This document shows, one piece after another, positions 27,013 to 36,017 of a stretch of 64,000 nt of DNA; the first letter of the stretch is position 1; the number at the start of each line of letters is the position of its first letter. A program made the translations under genes and the position numbers. The notes below the pieces were generated by a model. That model searched no databases. It saw only the letters and a program-made list of their open reading frames with translations, and was not told the origin of the DNA. The stretch comes from Pseudomonas viridiflava (lineage in GTDB: Bacteria > Pseudomonadota > Gammaproteobacteria > Pseudomonadales > Pseudomonadaceae), in NCBI RefSeq assembly GCF_900602065.1, contig NZ_UWFN01000181.1, forward strand, positions 1 to 64,000. The letters run 5' to 3'.

Positions 27013-27681
27013 ATGAGTTGGATCAAACGAGCTTTAGGCCTGGCACCGCCAAAGCCAGCCGCAGCAGTCGCGCCGTTAAATAGCGCGGCGCTGCTCACGC
27101 CGTTTGGCCTGGCAAGCGGCCGCATGCTGGATCTTGATGACTCGCTCAAGTTGCTGCTGGATGGGCATTCAGAACTGGTCGTACCCAATGAAGAGGTCGT
27201 CTGGTCCGTTGGTCACGTTGACCTTGGGCAGTCCATTCGCCTGGTGCGCTTCTACTTCGAAGATGAAGACTACTGGATGCAGGTCATGATGAACGGTCCT
27301 GCGGCAGAAGACGTTCAGGACGTTATCCTGTTCGGCTACAGCAGCGTCGTGACCATCAACAGCGAGTCGGAACTGAAGCGTCTGGTAGGCCCTGAATCAA
27401 AAATCGGTTTGCCGGTGTACGAGCATGACGGCTGGGAGTACGAGCGTCAGTGGGGCACCGAACAAGGTCAGACTGAACTGACCCCGATGACCGAAGAAGT
27501 AGCCAACCCGGAAGGCAGCTACCGTATCGAGCATTTGAGCATGTTGTACGCCCGCGATACGGGTTTGATTGATCGTCGCGAGTTTTTGCTGCTGTCGGTT
27601 GAAGAGGATGAAGAGGGCATCGTTTCTCTTACGACTTCGGTTGGCGTCACGCTGCAGTCCACTGACTTCACCGTCATCTAA
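27013..27681 (+). CDS. yjfK: YjfK (DUF2491) family protein
   Basis: A 222-residue soluble acidic protein. The N-terminus MSWIKRALGLAPPK is amphipathic and could touch the membrane. Conserved parts include RLVRFYFEDEDYWMQVMMNG and HDGWEYERQWGTEQG. The start at 27013 follows AGGAAACGCATT; an upstream in-frame codon at 26959 would overlap the rhomboid end. It lies 12 bases before yjfL. Function is unknown. Confidence 0.83.
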   Translation: MSWIKRALGLAPPKPAAAVAPLNSAALLTPFGLASGRMLDLDDSLKLLLDGHSELVVPNEEVVWSVGHVDLGQSIRLVRFYFEDEDYWMQVMMNGPAAEDVQDVILFGYSSVVTINSESELKRLVGPESKIGLPVYEHDGWEYERQWGTEQGQTELTPMTEEVANPEGSYRIEHLSMLYARDTGLIDRREFLLLSVEEDEEGIVSLTTSVGVTLQSTDFTVI

Positions 27682-27693
27682 AAGGAAGTAAAA

Positions 27694-28119
27694 ATGCTTG
27701 ATGCGCTTAGTTTGTCCCTCAGCTTTCAGTCGGTGCTGAGCTTCGTTATCTACATCATCGTGGCCGGTGGTTTGTTCGGTCTGTTCCAGATGGCCTACAC
27801 CCGCCTGACCCCGCACAAAGAGTTCGTGCAGATTCGTGAAGGCAATGTTGCCGCAGCCGTAGCACTGGGCGGCGCATTGATTGGCTTCGCCCTGCCTGCC
27901 AGCAACGTAATTACTTACAGCATCAGCGTGCTGGACGTAGTGATCTGGGCGGTCATCGCAGCCGTTGTGCAATTGTTGGCGTTCACCGCAACCAACTTTG
28001 TTCTCAAGGACCTCTCGGCTCGCATCACCCGTGGCGAACTGGCCGCTGCCATTTACGCAGCCAGCGTCTCGATCAGTGTCGGCTTCCTCAATTCGGCCTG
28101 CATGACGCCGTCGACCTGA
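27694..28119 (+). CDS. yjfL: YjfL, DUF350 inner-membrane protein
   Basis: A 141-residue protein with four hydrophobic segments, roughly residues 12-32, 50-68, 74-100 and 116-136. They form two DUF350 repeats, of which the second contains LDVVIWAVIAAVVQLLAF. DUF350 proteins are small membrane proteins that occur beside PspA-like and ATP-grasp genes. An AAGGAAG ribosome site lies eight bases before the ATG. A channel-like or membrane-stress role is only a guess. Confidence 0.85.
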   Translation: MLDALSLSLSFQSVLSFVIYIIVAGGLFGLFQMAYTRLTPHKEFVQIREGNVAAAVALGGALIGFALPASNVITYSISVLDVVIWAVIAAVVQLLAFTATNFVLKDLSARITRGELAAAIYAASVSISVGFLNSACMTPST

Positions 28120-28145
28120 TTGCCTGTGATCGAAAGGAGTATTCG

Positions 28146-28859
28146 ATGAGACGTAGTTCTTTGAAGCTGGTTCTGGCCAGCACGTTGCCGCTGGCACTCA
28201 GTGCATGCGGCAAGTCCGATACCGTTGATGTCACCGCGCAACAGACGTTTCCGACGGTGCAAGCTTGCGTGGACCAGAAGGTTCCCGTCGATGTGTGCTC
28301 GGATGCCTACATGACTGCCTTGGCAGATCACCGTCGCATCGCGCCAACCTACGACAGTGCGGCTGCGTGTGAAGCAGACTTTGTTCCCGATTACTGTCAG
28401 CAGAACTCTGATGGCAAGTTCACTCCCAAGCTCGGCGGTTTCCAGTTGGAGCTTTCCGGTCAGTTGCCCAAAGAGCAGGTCGATGCGGCCAACGCTCAGG
28501 GGGGGCAGTCGGGTGGTTCAGGTTTTGCCAGCTCGGGCGTCAATGGCTTCCTGATGGGCATGTTGGTCAGCAACATGGTCAATAACATAGGTGGCGGCGG
28601 TCGCTACAACTCTCAGCCGGTTTATCAGGAGCGTGATTCGCGCGGCGGCTACCAGTCTTCGACGCTCTCCCGTCAAATCGAGCGCGGCAAGACCTTCGGC
28701 AATTCCACTCAGGCACGTACCAGTTCAACCGGTGCTTACACCAAGAGCACGCTGGGTCGTAACTCGTCAGTCTCGTCCTCGGTTTCCCGGGGGGGATTTG
28801 GCAGCCAGGCAACTGCTCGTAGTGGCTGGGGTGGTAAAAGCAGCGGTTTCGGCGGCTGA
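28146..28859 (+). CDS. yjfM: YjfM (DUF1190) lipoprotein
   Basis: A 237-residue DUF1190 protein. A lipobox, LALSAC, puts the acylated cysteine at position 21. Conserved cysteines lie in FPTVQACVDQKVPVDVC, and AACEADFVPDYCQ follows. Residues 120-237 form a Ser/Gly/Arg-rich low-complexity tail (GRNSSVSSSVSRGGFGSQ) containing a short hydrophobic stretch, NGFLMGMLVSNMV, that may associate with the membrane. It is probably attached to an envelope membrane. It precedes yjfC by 14 bases. Confidence 0.83.
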   Translation: MRRSSLKLVLASTLPLALSACGKSDTVDVTAQQTFPTVQACVDQKVPVDVCSDAYMTALADHRRIAPTYDSAAACEADFVPDYCQQNSDGKFTPKLGGFQLELSGQLPKEQVDAANAQGGQSGGSGFASSGVNGFLMGMLVSNMVNNIGGGGRYNSQPVYQERDSRGGYQSSTLSRQIERGKTFGNSTQARTSSTGAYTKSTLGRNSSVSSSVSRGGFGSQATARSGWGGKSSGFGG

Positions 28860-28873
28860 CGGGAGCGCTAGCC

Positions 28874-30031
28874 ATGAAAAAAATCAGTATCGAAGAGCGG
28901 CCGGACTGGCGTGAAACCGCCGAGCGTGAGGGATTCGATTTCCACACCATCGACGGCGAGCGCTACTGGGATGAGCGCGCTTACTATCAGTTCACCGAAG
29001 CTCAGATCACCCGCGATATCGAAGCTCCGACTCAGGAGCTTCATGCCATGTGTATGGACGCCGTTGAGCGAGTGGTGGAAAGCGAGGAGCTGTTGACCGA
29101 GCTGGCAATCCCGCCAGCGTTCTTCGATCTGGTACGGACCTCCTGGAAGGAGGGGCATCCACATTTGTACGGGCGCTTCGACTTCAGTTACGACGGCGTA
29201 AACCCGGCGAAGCTGCTGGAAGGCAACATGGATACGCCCACTTCTGCCTATGAGGCTGGAGCGTTCCAGCTCATCTGGCTGGAAGAGCAGATTGCCCGAG
29301 GCGTATTGCCTGCGCATGCCTCGCAGTTCAACTCGCTGGCGGAAGACCTGGTTAGAGCCTTCGCGGCTATCAGAGAGGGCGGGCCATTCTATTTCTCCTC
29401 GATGTCCGGTTCCGCCGAAGACCGGGGCACCACCGAATTCCTGCGCAAGATGGCCGAACACGTCGGCATTGAAACCCGGCACATCGATATCGAAGACATC
29501 GGCCTCAATTCTCAGGGCCGCTTCGTTGACCTCGAAGGCCGCTGGATCGAGCGTATTTTCAAACTGCATGCCTGGGAACACGTGTTCCACGAGCCTCATG
29601 GGCAGGCAGTCCCGCAGTGCGACACGCAATTCATCGAGCCTGCGTGGAAGTCCATCATCTCCAACAAAGGCATCCTGCCGTTGCTCTGGAAATTCAACGA
29701 AGGGCATCCGAATCTGCTGCCGACCTTCGTCGACAAAGACCCGCGAGCACCTGTCCCCAAAGGCTGGGTCCGCAAACCCTACTTCTCCCGCGAAGGTGCC
29801 AACATTGAAATCCGCACTCCGGGTGACGAAGTCATCTTTGAAGACGGCCCCTACAACGACGCGCCCTACATCCTGCAACAGTTCGCCCCGCTGCCGCGCT
29901 TTGGCGACAGCTACACGCTCATCGGTTCATGGGTCGTGGGCGACCTGGCTTCAGGGATTGGGATTCGGGAAGACGATAGCTTGATCACCAAGGACAGCAG
30001 CCGGTTCTTGCCGCATGTTGTGGTGGATTGA
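28874..30031 (+). CDS. yjfC: YjfC, glutathionylspermidine-synthase-like ATP-grasp ligase
   Basis: A 385-residue ATP-grasp protein of the GSP_synth family. Typical segments are GRFDFSYDGVNPAKLLEGN, DTPTSAYEAGAFQ, SNKGILPLLWKFNEGHPNLL and VRKPYFSREGANIEI, where the last contains the ATP-grasp Lys/Arg. It lacks the amidase half of true glutathionylspermidine synthetase. By family it should join an amine to a carboxylate or peptide, but the substrate is unknown. It ends the yjf operon. Confidence 0.87.
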   Translation: MKKISIEERPDWRETAEREGFDFHTIDGERYWDERAYYQFTEAQITRDIEAPTQELHAMCMDAVERVVESEELLTELAIPPAFFDLVRTSWKEGHPHLYGRFDFSYDGVNPAKLLEGNMDTPTSAYEAGAFQLIWLEEQIARGVLPAHASQFNSLAEDLVRAFAAIREGGPFYFSSMSGSAEDRGTTEFLRKMAEHVGIETRHIDIEDIGLNSQGRFVDLEGRWIERIFKLHAWEHVFHEPHGQAVPQCDTQFIEPAWKSIISNKGILPLLWKFNEGHPNLLPTFVDKDPRAPVPKGWVRKPYFSREGANIEIRTPGDEVIFEDGPYNDAPYILQQFAPLPRFGDSYTLIGSWVVGDLASGIGIREDDSLITKDSSRFLPHVVVD

Positions 30032-30057
30032 GGCTACGGAACTGCAAGCGCGGCATA

Positions 30058-30149
30058 CCTGTGGGGGCGAATTCATTCGCGAATGCGGCATCACAGGCGA
30101 CAGATCTTTATCGGATGCAACGCTCCCTTCGCGAATAAATTCGCACAGG
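30058..30149. repeat. REPIN (GAATTTATTCGCGAA class)
   Basis: CCTGTGGGGGCGAATTCATT and the arm CGCGAATAAATTCGCACAGG. It lies between convergent yjfC and cdhB and may terminate both. Confidence 0.75.
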
Positions 30150-30169
30150 ATTTTTAGCTGTGCCTGACT

Positions 30170-30649
30170 TCAGCTTTTTCCCGGCAACCCAATGGCGCGC
30201 CCTATGTAGTGCGGCGCAGGTAAGTCCTGTTGGCTCGCGACCATTGCTGCCAGCTCGCCTAGAACAGCCTCACTGAACGGCGCTGAACGCGGCCCGGCTG
30301 CCAGATCAACATGCAAGAGCATCTGCTCGCTGGCCGATAGCGGCTCATCAATGCCTGCCTTGTGAAGACTGTGATAGAGGTGCACGCGCTTTTTGTCATG
30401 ACCGACTATCTGCGTTTGCACTTCTACTTGTTCATCCAGCTTCACTTCATTCAGATAGTTGATGTGGCACTCCAGGGTGAACAGCGAATGACCGCTGGCA
30501 TCCCGGTTGTCGCTGGTGAGTCCGATCCGATCCATGAAGGCATCGGTGGCGTAACTGAAAATCAGCAGATAAAACGCGTCGCGCAGATGGCCGTTGTAGT
30601 CGACCCAGTCGGCGAGGATGGGGGTTTTGTAGGTGATGAGTGCGGGCAT
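30170..30649 (-). CDS. cdhB: CdhB, betainyl-CoA thioesterase (hotdog fold)
   Basis: A 159-residue 4-hydroxybenzoyl-CoA-type thioesterase. DWVDYNGHLRDAFYLLIFS holds the conserved catalytic-region Asp (VDYNGH), and TLECHINYLNEVKLDEQVEV matches the fold. By context it acts on the betainyl-CoA made from carnitine by CdhA and CdhC and yields glycine betaine. The start has AAGGA upstream. A REPIN separates it from cdhA. The thioesterase call is firm, and the substrate follows from the neighbours. Confidence 0.82.
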   Translation of the reverse strand: MPALITYKTPILADWVDYNGHLRDAFYLLIFSYATDAFMDRIGLTSDNRDASGHSLFTLECHINYLNEVKLDEQVEVQTQIVGHDKKRVHLYHSLHKAGIDEPLSASEQMLLHVDLAAGPRSAPFSEAVLGELAAMVASQQDLPAPHYIGRAIGLPGKS

Positions 30650-30663
30650 TTCGTGTTCCTTGA

Positions 30664-30739
30664 CCTGTAGGTGCTGCCGAAGGCTGCGAAAGTGGTGTAT
30701 CAGGGAAACCTTTTCGCAGCCTTCGGCAGCTCCTACAGG
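30664..30739. repeat. REPIN (CTGCCGAAGGCTGCGA class)
   Basis: CCTGTAGGTGCTGCCGAAGG with complementary arm CCTTCGGCAGCTCCTACAGG. It is located between cdhB and cdhA in one presumed transcript. Confidence 0.83.
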
Positions 30740-30761
30740 ACTTAACGTGTGGGGAGGGGAG

Positions 30762-31727
30762 CTAATCGCTAAACGCCATCCCGTGCTTTTCTTTGGTCGT
30801 GCGCACGGCTTCCATTACCGCCAGCAAACAGTCATCGCGATAACGCTCCAGCGCAGCGATGCTGTGGTTACCCAGCTGATCCCGGGTTCCATCGACCACA
30901 TCGTCAATCAGCTTGTCAGTCAGTTCCGGCGCCGGGAGATAAGTCCAGGGCAGCTTAAGTGCTGGGCCGAACTGGTTCATGAAGTGCCGCATTCCGGCAT
31001 CGCCACCGGCCAGCGTATAGGTCAGGAAGGTGCCCATGAATGACCAGCGAAGCCCGGCACCAAAGCGGATCGCATCATCGATTTCTCCGGTTGTAGCGAC
31101 GCCGTCGTTGACCAGGTGTAGCGCTTCGCGCCACAACGCCTCCAGCAAACGGTCTGCGATGAATCCGGGGACTTCCTTGCGTACGTGCAAGGGACGCATG
31201 CCCAAAGATTCGTAGACGTTAATGGCGGCCTGAATGGCCTCGGGTGCAGTGTGCTTGCCGCCCACCACTTCTACCAAGGGCAGGAGATACACAGGGTTGA
31301 ATGGATGCCCCACCACGCAGCGCTCGGGATGTGTCGCGCTTTCGTAGAACTCGCTCGGCAACAGGCCGGATGTGCTGGAGCCGATCAGCGCATCCGGCTT
31401 GGCCGCGGCGCTAATCTTTGCGTGAAGCTCGAGTTTCAGGTCAAGCCGTTCAGGAGCGCTTTCCTGGATGAAGTCAGCATCGCGCACGCACTCTTCGATG
31501 GTCGTGACGAATCGCAGACGATCCTGAGCGGCACCGGGCTTCAGGCCTTGTTGCTCCAGCGCCGGCCAGGCATTGGCGACCCGCTGGCGTAACGCGGCCT
31601 CCGCACCCGGAGCCGGATCCCAAGCGACAACGTCCAGCCCGTGGGCCAGTGCACGGGTAACCCAGCCGCTGCCGATGACACCGCTGCCCAGTGCAGCGAA
31701 GGTTTTTATGTGGGTGATGAAGGTCAT
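30762..31727 (-). CDS. cdhA: CdhA, L-carnitine dehydrogenase
   Basis: A 321-residue 3-hydroxyacyl-CoA-dehydrogenase-like enzyme that oxidises L-carnitine to 3-dehydrocarnitine with NAD. The Rossmann motif is [17 protein letters not shown] at residues 11-27. Also visible are [26 protein letters not shown] and [16 protein letters not shown]. The start at 31727 (MTFITHIKT) has AGGA upstream. Family members that also carry a thioesterase fused at the C-terminus exist; here the thioesterase is the separate cdhB. Confidence 0.88.
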   Translation of the reverse strand: MTFITHIKTFAALGSGVIGSGWVTRALAHGLDVVAWDPAPGAEAALRQRVANAWPALEQQGLKPGAAQDRLRFVTTIEECVRDADFIQESAPERLDLKLELHAKISAAAKPDALIGSSTSGLLPSEFYESATHPERCVVGHPFNPVYLLPLVEVVGGKHTAPEAIQAAINVYESLGMRPLHVRKEVPGFIADRLLEALWREALHLVNDGVATTGEIDDAIRFGAGLRWSFMGTFLTYTLAGGDAGMRHFMNQFGPALKLPWTYLPAPELTDKLIDDVVDGTRDQLGNHSIAALERYRDDCLLAVMEAVRTTKEKHGMAFSD

Positions 31728-31756
31728 ATTGTTTTCCTGGCGGGTCGAGAGTCGGA

Positions 31757-31851
31757 CCTGTAGGAGCGAATTCATTCACGAAGGCGTAGCGTCAGGCACT
31801 GATGATGTTAAATGTGCCGACGTCTTCGCGGATAAATCCGCTCCCACAAGG
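31757..31851. repeat. REPIN between cdhC and cdhA
   Basis: CCTGTAGGAGCGAATTCATT and the arm GATAAATCCGCTCCCACAAG. The arms are partly mismatched (GAATTCATTC against GGATAAATCC). It fills most of the 144-base gap between two co-oriented operon genes. Confidence 0.75.
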
Positions 31852-31871
31852 GATCACGGTAATTTTTGGAT

Positions 31872-32759
31872 TCAACCGCGCTTGGTCAGCCCCATCTTCA
31901 CTCGACCTTCCGCGGGGGTGAGCACCCGGGCACCCAGTCGGGTGAGGATTTCACTGGCACGCTCGACCAGTGCTCCATTGCTGGCCAGCACACCGCGATC
32001 CAGCCAGATGTTGTCCTCCAGGCCGACCCGCACATTCCCGCCGAGCAGCACGGCTTGCGCGGCCATAGGCATCTGCATGCGACCGATGCCGAAACCTGCC
32101 CACACCGCATCGGCAGGCAGGTTATCGACCATGGCTTTCATCGTCGTGGTATCTGCCGGTGCGCCCCAAGGGATACCGAGGCATAGCTGGAACAACGGGT
32201 TGTCCAGCAGGCCTTCTTTGATCATCTGCTTGGCAAGCCATAGGTGCCCGGTGTCGAAAATCTCCAGCTCCGCCTTCACGCCCAACTCCTGAATACGTTT
32301 GGCGCCTGCGCGCAGTTGCGCCGGGGTCGAGACATAAATCGTGTCGCCATCGCCAAAATTGAGCGTGCCACAATCCAGTGTGCAGATTTCCGGCAGCAAC
32401 TCTTCGACGTGAGCAAGGCGGGTGAGCGGCCCGACCAGATCAGTATTAGGGCCGAACTCCATGGGACGCTCGCCCGGGCCGATCTCAAGGTCGCCACCCA
32501 TGCCAGCGGTGAGGTTGACGATGATGTCTATGTCCGCCTCGCGAATCCGCTCCATCACTTCGCGATAAAGCGCTACGTCGCGGCTGAACTTGCCGGTCTG
32601 CGGATCTCTAACGTGACAGTGCACAACCGTCGCGCCAGCTTTGGCTGCTTCAACGGCGGCGTCGGCGATCTGTTTGGGCGTGATGGGTACCAGGTGGCTT
32701 TTCCCGGTCGTGTCGCCCGCGCCGGTCAATGCGCAGGTGATGATGACGTCGTGGTTCAT
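31872..32759 (-). CDS. cdhC: CdhC, dehydrocarnitine cleavage enzyme (BKACE/DUF849 family)
   Basis: A 295-residue TIM-barrel beta-keto acid cleavage enzyme. It exchanges the acetyl part of 3-dehydrocarnitine onto acetyl-CoA to give betainyl-CoA and acetoacetate. Visible features are the start [15 protein letters not shown], zinc-binding [31 protein letters not shown] and [13 protein letters not shown]. The start at 32759 is preceded by AAGGA. It is first in the minus-strand order cdhC-cdhA-cdhB. Confidence 0.87.
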   Translation of the reverse strand: MNHDVIITCALTGAGDTTGKSHLVPITPKQIADAAVEAAKAGATVVHCHVRDPQTGKFSRDVALYREVMERIREADIDIIVNLTAGMGGDLEIGPGERPMEFGPNTDLVGPLTRLAHVEELLPEICTLDCGTLNFGDGDTIYVSTPAQLRAGAKRIQELGVKAELEIFDTGHLWLAKQMIKEGLLDNPLFQLCLGIPWGAPADTTTMKAMVDNLPADAVWAGFGIGRMQMPMAAQAVLLGGNVRVGLEDNIWLDRGVLASNGALVERASEILTRLGARVLTPAEGRVKMGLTKRG

Positions 32760-33036
32760 GAGGGAGGGTTCCTTACAGGCTTGCTTCGCTTTTGATAATG
32801 CAAAGCTACGCAGCCATGGCCTCGCGAAAACGCACAGCGGCGACCAGCACTTGCACGGTAGCGACATGGTCTATTGCTGTGTTCGCGCAACCGGCGTATT
32901 TCAAAAGAGCCATAGCTTGCGGTGATGCGGGGAGCGCAAATGAATGAGCTCCTCAAGGTTGTCTGTTCATCGCATGATCGTCTGGTCTCAGCGATTCATC
33001 CTGTTTGCTCACTCCTTACTCAACAGAAGCGATTGC

Positions 33037-33972
33037 ATGCCCCACGACTTCTACTTCCTGCTCATGCCCGGCTTCTCCGTGATGGGATTCGTATCGGCGG
33101 TAGAACCGCTGCGGGTGGCTAACCGGTTTGGCGGTGAGCTGTATCGCTGGCATGTGTTGAGTGTTGATGGCGGTGCGGTCATTGGCAGCAATGGCATGTC
33201 GGTCAACGCCGACGCCGCGCTGGAGCCGCTGAAGAAAGGCGCAACGTTATGGGTGGTGGCGGGGTTCGAGCCTTTGAGATCTTGCACGCCGAAAATAGAG
33301 CATTGGCTACGACGGCTGGACAGCGAGGGCGTGACGCTGGGCGCTATCGACTCAGGCAGTTTTGTTCTGGCTCAGGCTGGTTTGCTGGATAACTATAGGC
33401 TGACCATGCACTGGGAAGCCATCGACGCTTTCAAGGAAACATGGCCCGGGTTACAGGTGACTCAGGAGCTATTCGAGATTGATCGGCGGCGCATCACCTG
33501 TGCCGGTGGGACTGCGTCCATCGACATGATGCTCGACCTGATCGGACAGGCCCACGGCCCGGAGTTGGCGATCAAGGTGTCCGAGCAGTTTGTGCTGAGC
33601 CGCATCCGCCCGCGCAAAGATCACCAGCGCATGCAGATCGCCACGCGTTTTGGCATCAGCAACAAGAAGCTGGTACAGGTGATCGGTGAAATGGAACAGC
33701 ATACGGAGCCGCCCTTGAGCACCCTGGAATTGGCTGAAGGTATTCAGGTGACACGCCGTCAACTGGAGCGGCTGTTTCGTCTGCACCTCAATGACACGCC
33801 GAGTAATTTCTACCTCGGTTTGCGTCTCGACAAGGCTCGCCAGTTGCTACGTCAGAGCGACATGAGCGTGCTGGAAGTGAGCATCGCCTGTGGTTTTGAA
33901 TCGCCTTCGTATTTCACACGCAGTTATCGTGCGCGTTTCAGCCACTGCCCGCGGGAGGACCGGCGAGGTTAA
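33037..33972 (+). CDS. cdhR: CdhR, GATase1-like AraC-family regulator of carnitine catabolism
   Basis: A 311-residue protein. The N-terminal DJ-1/PfpI-type domain (FYFLLMPGFSVMGFVSAVEP; AIDSGSFVLAQAGLL; CAGGTASIDMMLDLI) is followed by an AraC HTH domain (LELAEGIQVTRRQLERLFR; VLEVSIACGFESPSYFTRSY). It is divergent from cdhC across 277 bases with no other gene, which fits activation of cdhCAB by carnitine. The start at 33037 is where family members begin. caiX, the carnitine-binding protein that normally sits here in P. aeruginosa, is missing. Confidence 0.86.
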   Translation: MPHDFYFLLMPGFSVMGFVSAVEPLRVANRFGGELYRWHVLSVDGGAVIGSNGMSVNADAALEPLKKGATLWVVAGFEPLRSCTPKIEHWLRRLDSEGVTLGAIDSGSFVLAQAGLLDNYRLTMHWEAIDAFKETWPGLQVTQELFEIDRRRITCAGGTASIDMMLDLIGQAHGPELAIKVSEQFVLSRIRPRKDHQRMQIATRFGISNKKLVQVIGEMEQHTEPPLSTLELAEGIQVTRRQLERLFRLHLNDTPSNFYLGLRLDKARQLLRQSDMSVLEVSIACGFESPSYFTRSYRARFSHCPREDRRG

Positions 33973-33998
33973 GAGGCGCTGCCTGGCTTGCGACGTCC

Positions 33999-34237
33999 AT
34001 CGCGGGCAAGCCCGGCTCCCACAGGCTGCGCGGAACTTGTGGGAGCAGAGCTTGCTCGCGATAAGAACACTGCGGTTTGCAGTCATACCGAGTCATCGTT
34101 CATCGCGGGCATGCCTCGCGCTCATCAAACAACATTCAAATTACTGGATTGAAATGCACTGTCGGTAGGAGCTGCCGAAGGCTGCGAAGCATTTATCCTG
34201 ACAGACCGAGATCGCAGCCTGCGGCAGCTCCTGCAGG
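33999..34237. repeat. Two REPIN elements after cdhR
   Basis: 33999-34062 has ATCGCGGGCAAGCCCGGCTC followed by TGTGGGAGCAGAGCTTGCTC (arms in inverted order with the heads facing inwards). 34164-34237 is the GCTGCCGAAGGCTGCGA class with one changed arm (GCCTGCGGCAGCTCCTGC). No gene is seen in 33973-34271. Confidence 0.75.
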
Positions 34238-34271
34238 TGTGATCCAGTATTGGCCGCACTGCGTATTTTGG

Positions 34272-35798
34272 TTAAACCGACGATACCTCGCTCGTACCAG
34301 TGATTCCGCCTTCACTCGAAGGGGGTGCGGTCACGATGGATTTCAAGTCAACCTGACTTGTGAGCAGCTTGTTGATATCCGGCTTCGGGCGCTTGAGTTC
34401 TGGACTGTTTGCAGTCGCACGTTCGATCTGTTCGCCGCAGGCCAGCAGGTGAGCGTCTGCACGGAACGCGCCCACCACTTGCAGACCAAACGGCATGCCC
34501 ACATGGTCAACACCGCAAGGCAGCGACAGCGCCGGGTTGGTTGCCAGCGTGACGACATAGGTCAGGGCCAGCCAGCGGTAGTAATTCTCCAGTTGCTTGC
34601 CGTTGATGCTTTTCAGGTAAAGGTCGTTCCAGGGGAAAGGGGAGACCGGCGTCGTAGGCGACAGGATCAGGTCGTAGTCTTCGAACAGCGCCTGGAAGCG
34701 GCGATAGATACGGGTTTGTTCAGTGGCGGCCCAGGCGCAGTCTTCGAGAGTCATGCGCATGCCCATTTCGTAGTTGGCACGCGGGTTTTCGCCCAGTGAG
34801 TTCGGGTCACGCAGATAGGCGTCACGCGTTCCGGCTACGAAACTCTCGGCGCGCAGTACGTCAAAGCAGCGATCCGTTTCGCCCAGTTCCATTTGCACTT
34901 CCTCGCAACTGCGAAACAACGGTCGTAGCGCGGCGATTTTGCGACGGAACACCTGACGAATATCGTCATCGACATCGCAGCAACCGAAGTCTTCTGTGTA
35001 GCCAACCCGCAAGGTGCCGAGATCCACGTCAGGCAGGGCGCTGAATAGGGTTTTATCGACTTCATAACTCAAGGGTTCGCTGACATGAAACCCGGCCGTT
35101 GCCTGCAGTTGCAACAGGGTATCGGCCACCGTGCGCCCCATGGGGCCGACCACGGAGATGGGCGTCCAGCCCAACAGGCGTCGCTCGCTGGGTACCAGAC
35201 CGGGAGAAGGGCGTAAGCCCACAACGCCGCATTTAGCTGCCGGGATGCGCAGTGAACCGCCGGTGTCGGAACCGCTGCACAAGGGCAGCATGTCAGTGGC
35301 CAGCGCCGCCGCCGAGCCACCGGAAGAACCGCCTGCGTTCAGAGCGGGGTTGAATGGGTTGCCCGTTGCGCCCCAAACGTCATTACGCGTGTTGGCGCCT
35401 GCGCCCATTTCCGGCACGTTGGTCTTGCCAGTGACAATGGCTCCGGCCGCGCGCAGTCTTGCAACCAGCGTGTTGTCTTTGGCCGGAACATTATTGCGGT
35501 AGAGCGGTGATCCGTAGGTGGTTAGCAGCCCGGCGGTGGCTTCCAGATCCTTGATGCCGATGGGCAGACCATGCAGCAAGCCCAGTGGTTGGCCCGACAG
35601 CACCGCTTGCTCCGCATCACGAGCCTGTTGCCGGGCCTGATCAAAGCATGTAGCAGTGACCGCATTGACGTAAGGATTGACCCGCTCGATGCGCTCGATG
35701 CACGCGTCCATCAATTCCACAGGGGAAATCTGTTTGCTGCCGATCAGGCGGCGCAACTCAACGGCGGTTTTTTCGACGAGTTCATCAGGACGGTGCAT
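34272..35798 (-). CDS. Amidase signature family protein
   Basis: A 508-residue amidase. The Ser-cisSer-Lys triad is visible: Lys in LPIGIKDLEAT (about 84), the glycine-rich GGSSGGSAAALA (about 155-166), and the nucleophile in GSDTGGSLRIPA (about 180). It resembles stand-alone amidases used with small amides or aryl amides, not GatA, because gatB and gatC are absent. It is alone, with repeats on both sides, and its substrate is unknown. Confidence 0.87.
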   Translation of the reverse strand: MHRPDELVEKTAVELRRLIGSKQISPVELMDACIERIERVNPYVNAVTATCFDQARQQARDAEQAVLSGQPLGLLHGLPIGIKDLEATAGLLTTYGSPLYRNNVPAKDNTLVARLRAAGAIVTGKTNVPEMGAGANTRNDVWGATGNPFNPALNAGGSSGGSAAALATDMLPLCSGSDTGGSLRIPAAKCGVVGLRPSPGLVPSERRLLGWTPISVVGPMGRTVADTLLQLQATAGFHVSEPLSYEVDKTLFSALPDVDLGTLRVGYTEDFGCCDVDDDIRQVFRRKIAALRPLFRSCEEVQMELGETDRCFDVLRAESFVAGTRDAYLRDPNSLGENPRANYEMGMRMTLEDCAWAATEQTRIYRRFQALFEDYDLILSPTTPVSPFPWNDLYLKSINGKQLENYYRWLALTYVVTLATNPALSLPCGVDHVGMPFGLQVVGAFRADAHLLACGEQIERATANSPELKRPKPDINKLLTSQVDLKSIVTAPPSSEGGITGTSEVSSV

Positions 35799-35922
35799 TC
35801 GAGATACCTGGCAACAGTGATTGTTGCCTCGAATCTAGAGCAGTCCGAGGCTTGCCACAATTTCAAGTTTTCGAATGTTTTATTGCTGTTTTGGCATGGG
35901 TTGTTGGTTCGGCGCGAGACTG

Positions 35923-35996
35923 CTGTAGGAGCTGCCGGAGGCTGCGAAAGCATTTCTTCTGGTGCACCGAGATCGCTGCTTTCGGCCGCTCTTACA
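35923..35996. repeat. Degenerate REPIN
   Basis: CTGTAGGAGCTGCCGGAGGC pairs imperfectly with CTTTCGGCCGCTCTTACA. The arms carry several substitutions compared with intact copies, so this is an ageing element. Confidence 0.6.
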
Positions 35997-36017
35997 AAAC
36001 CCTGCACTGAATACGGA

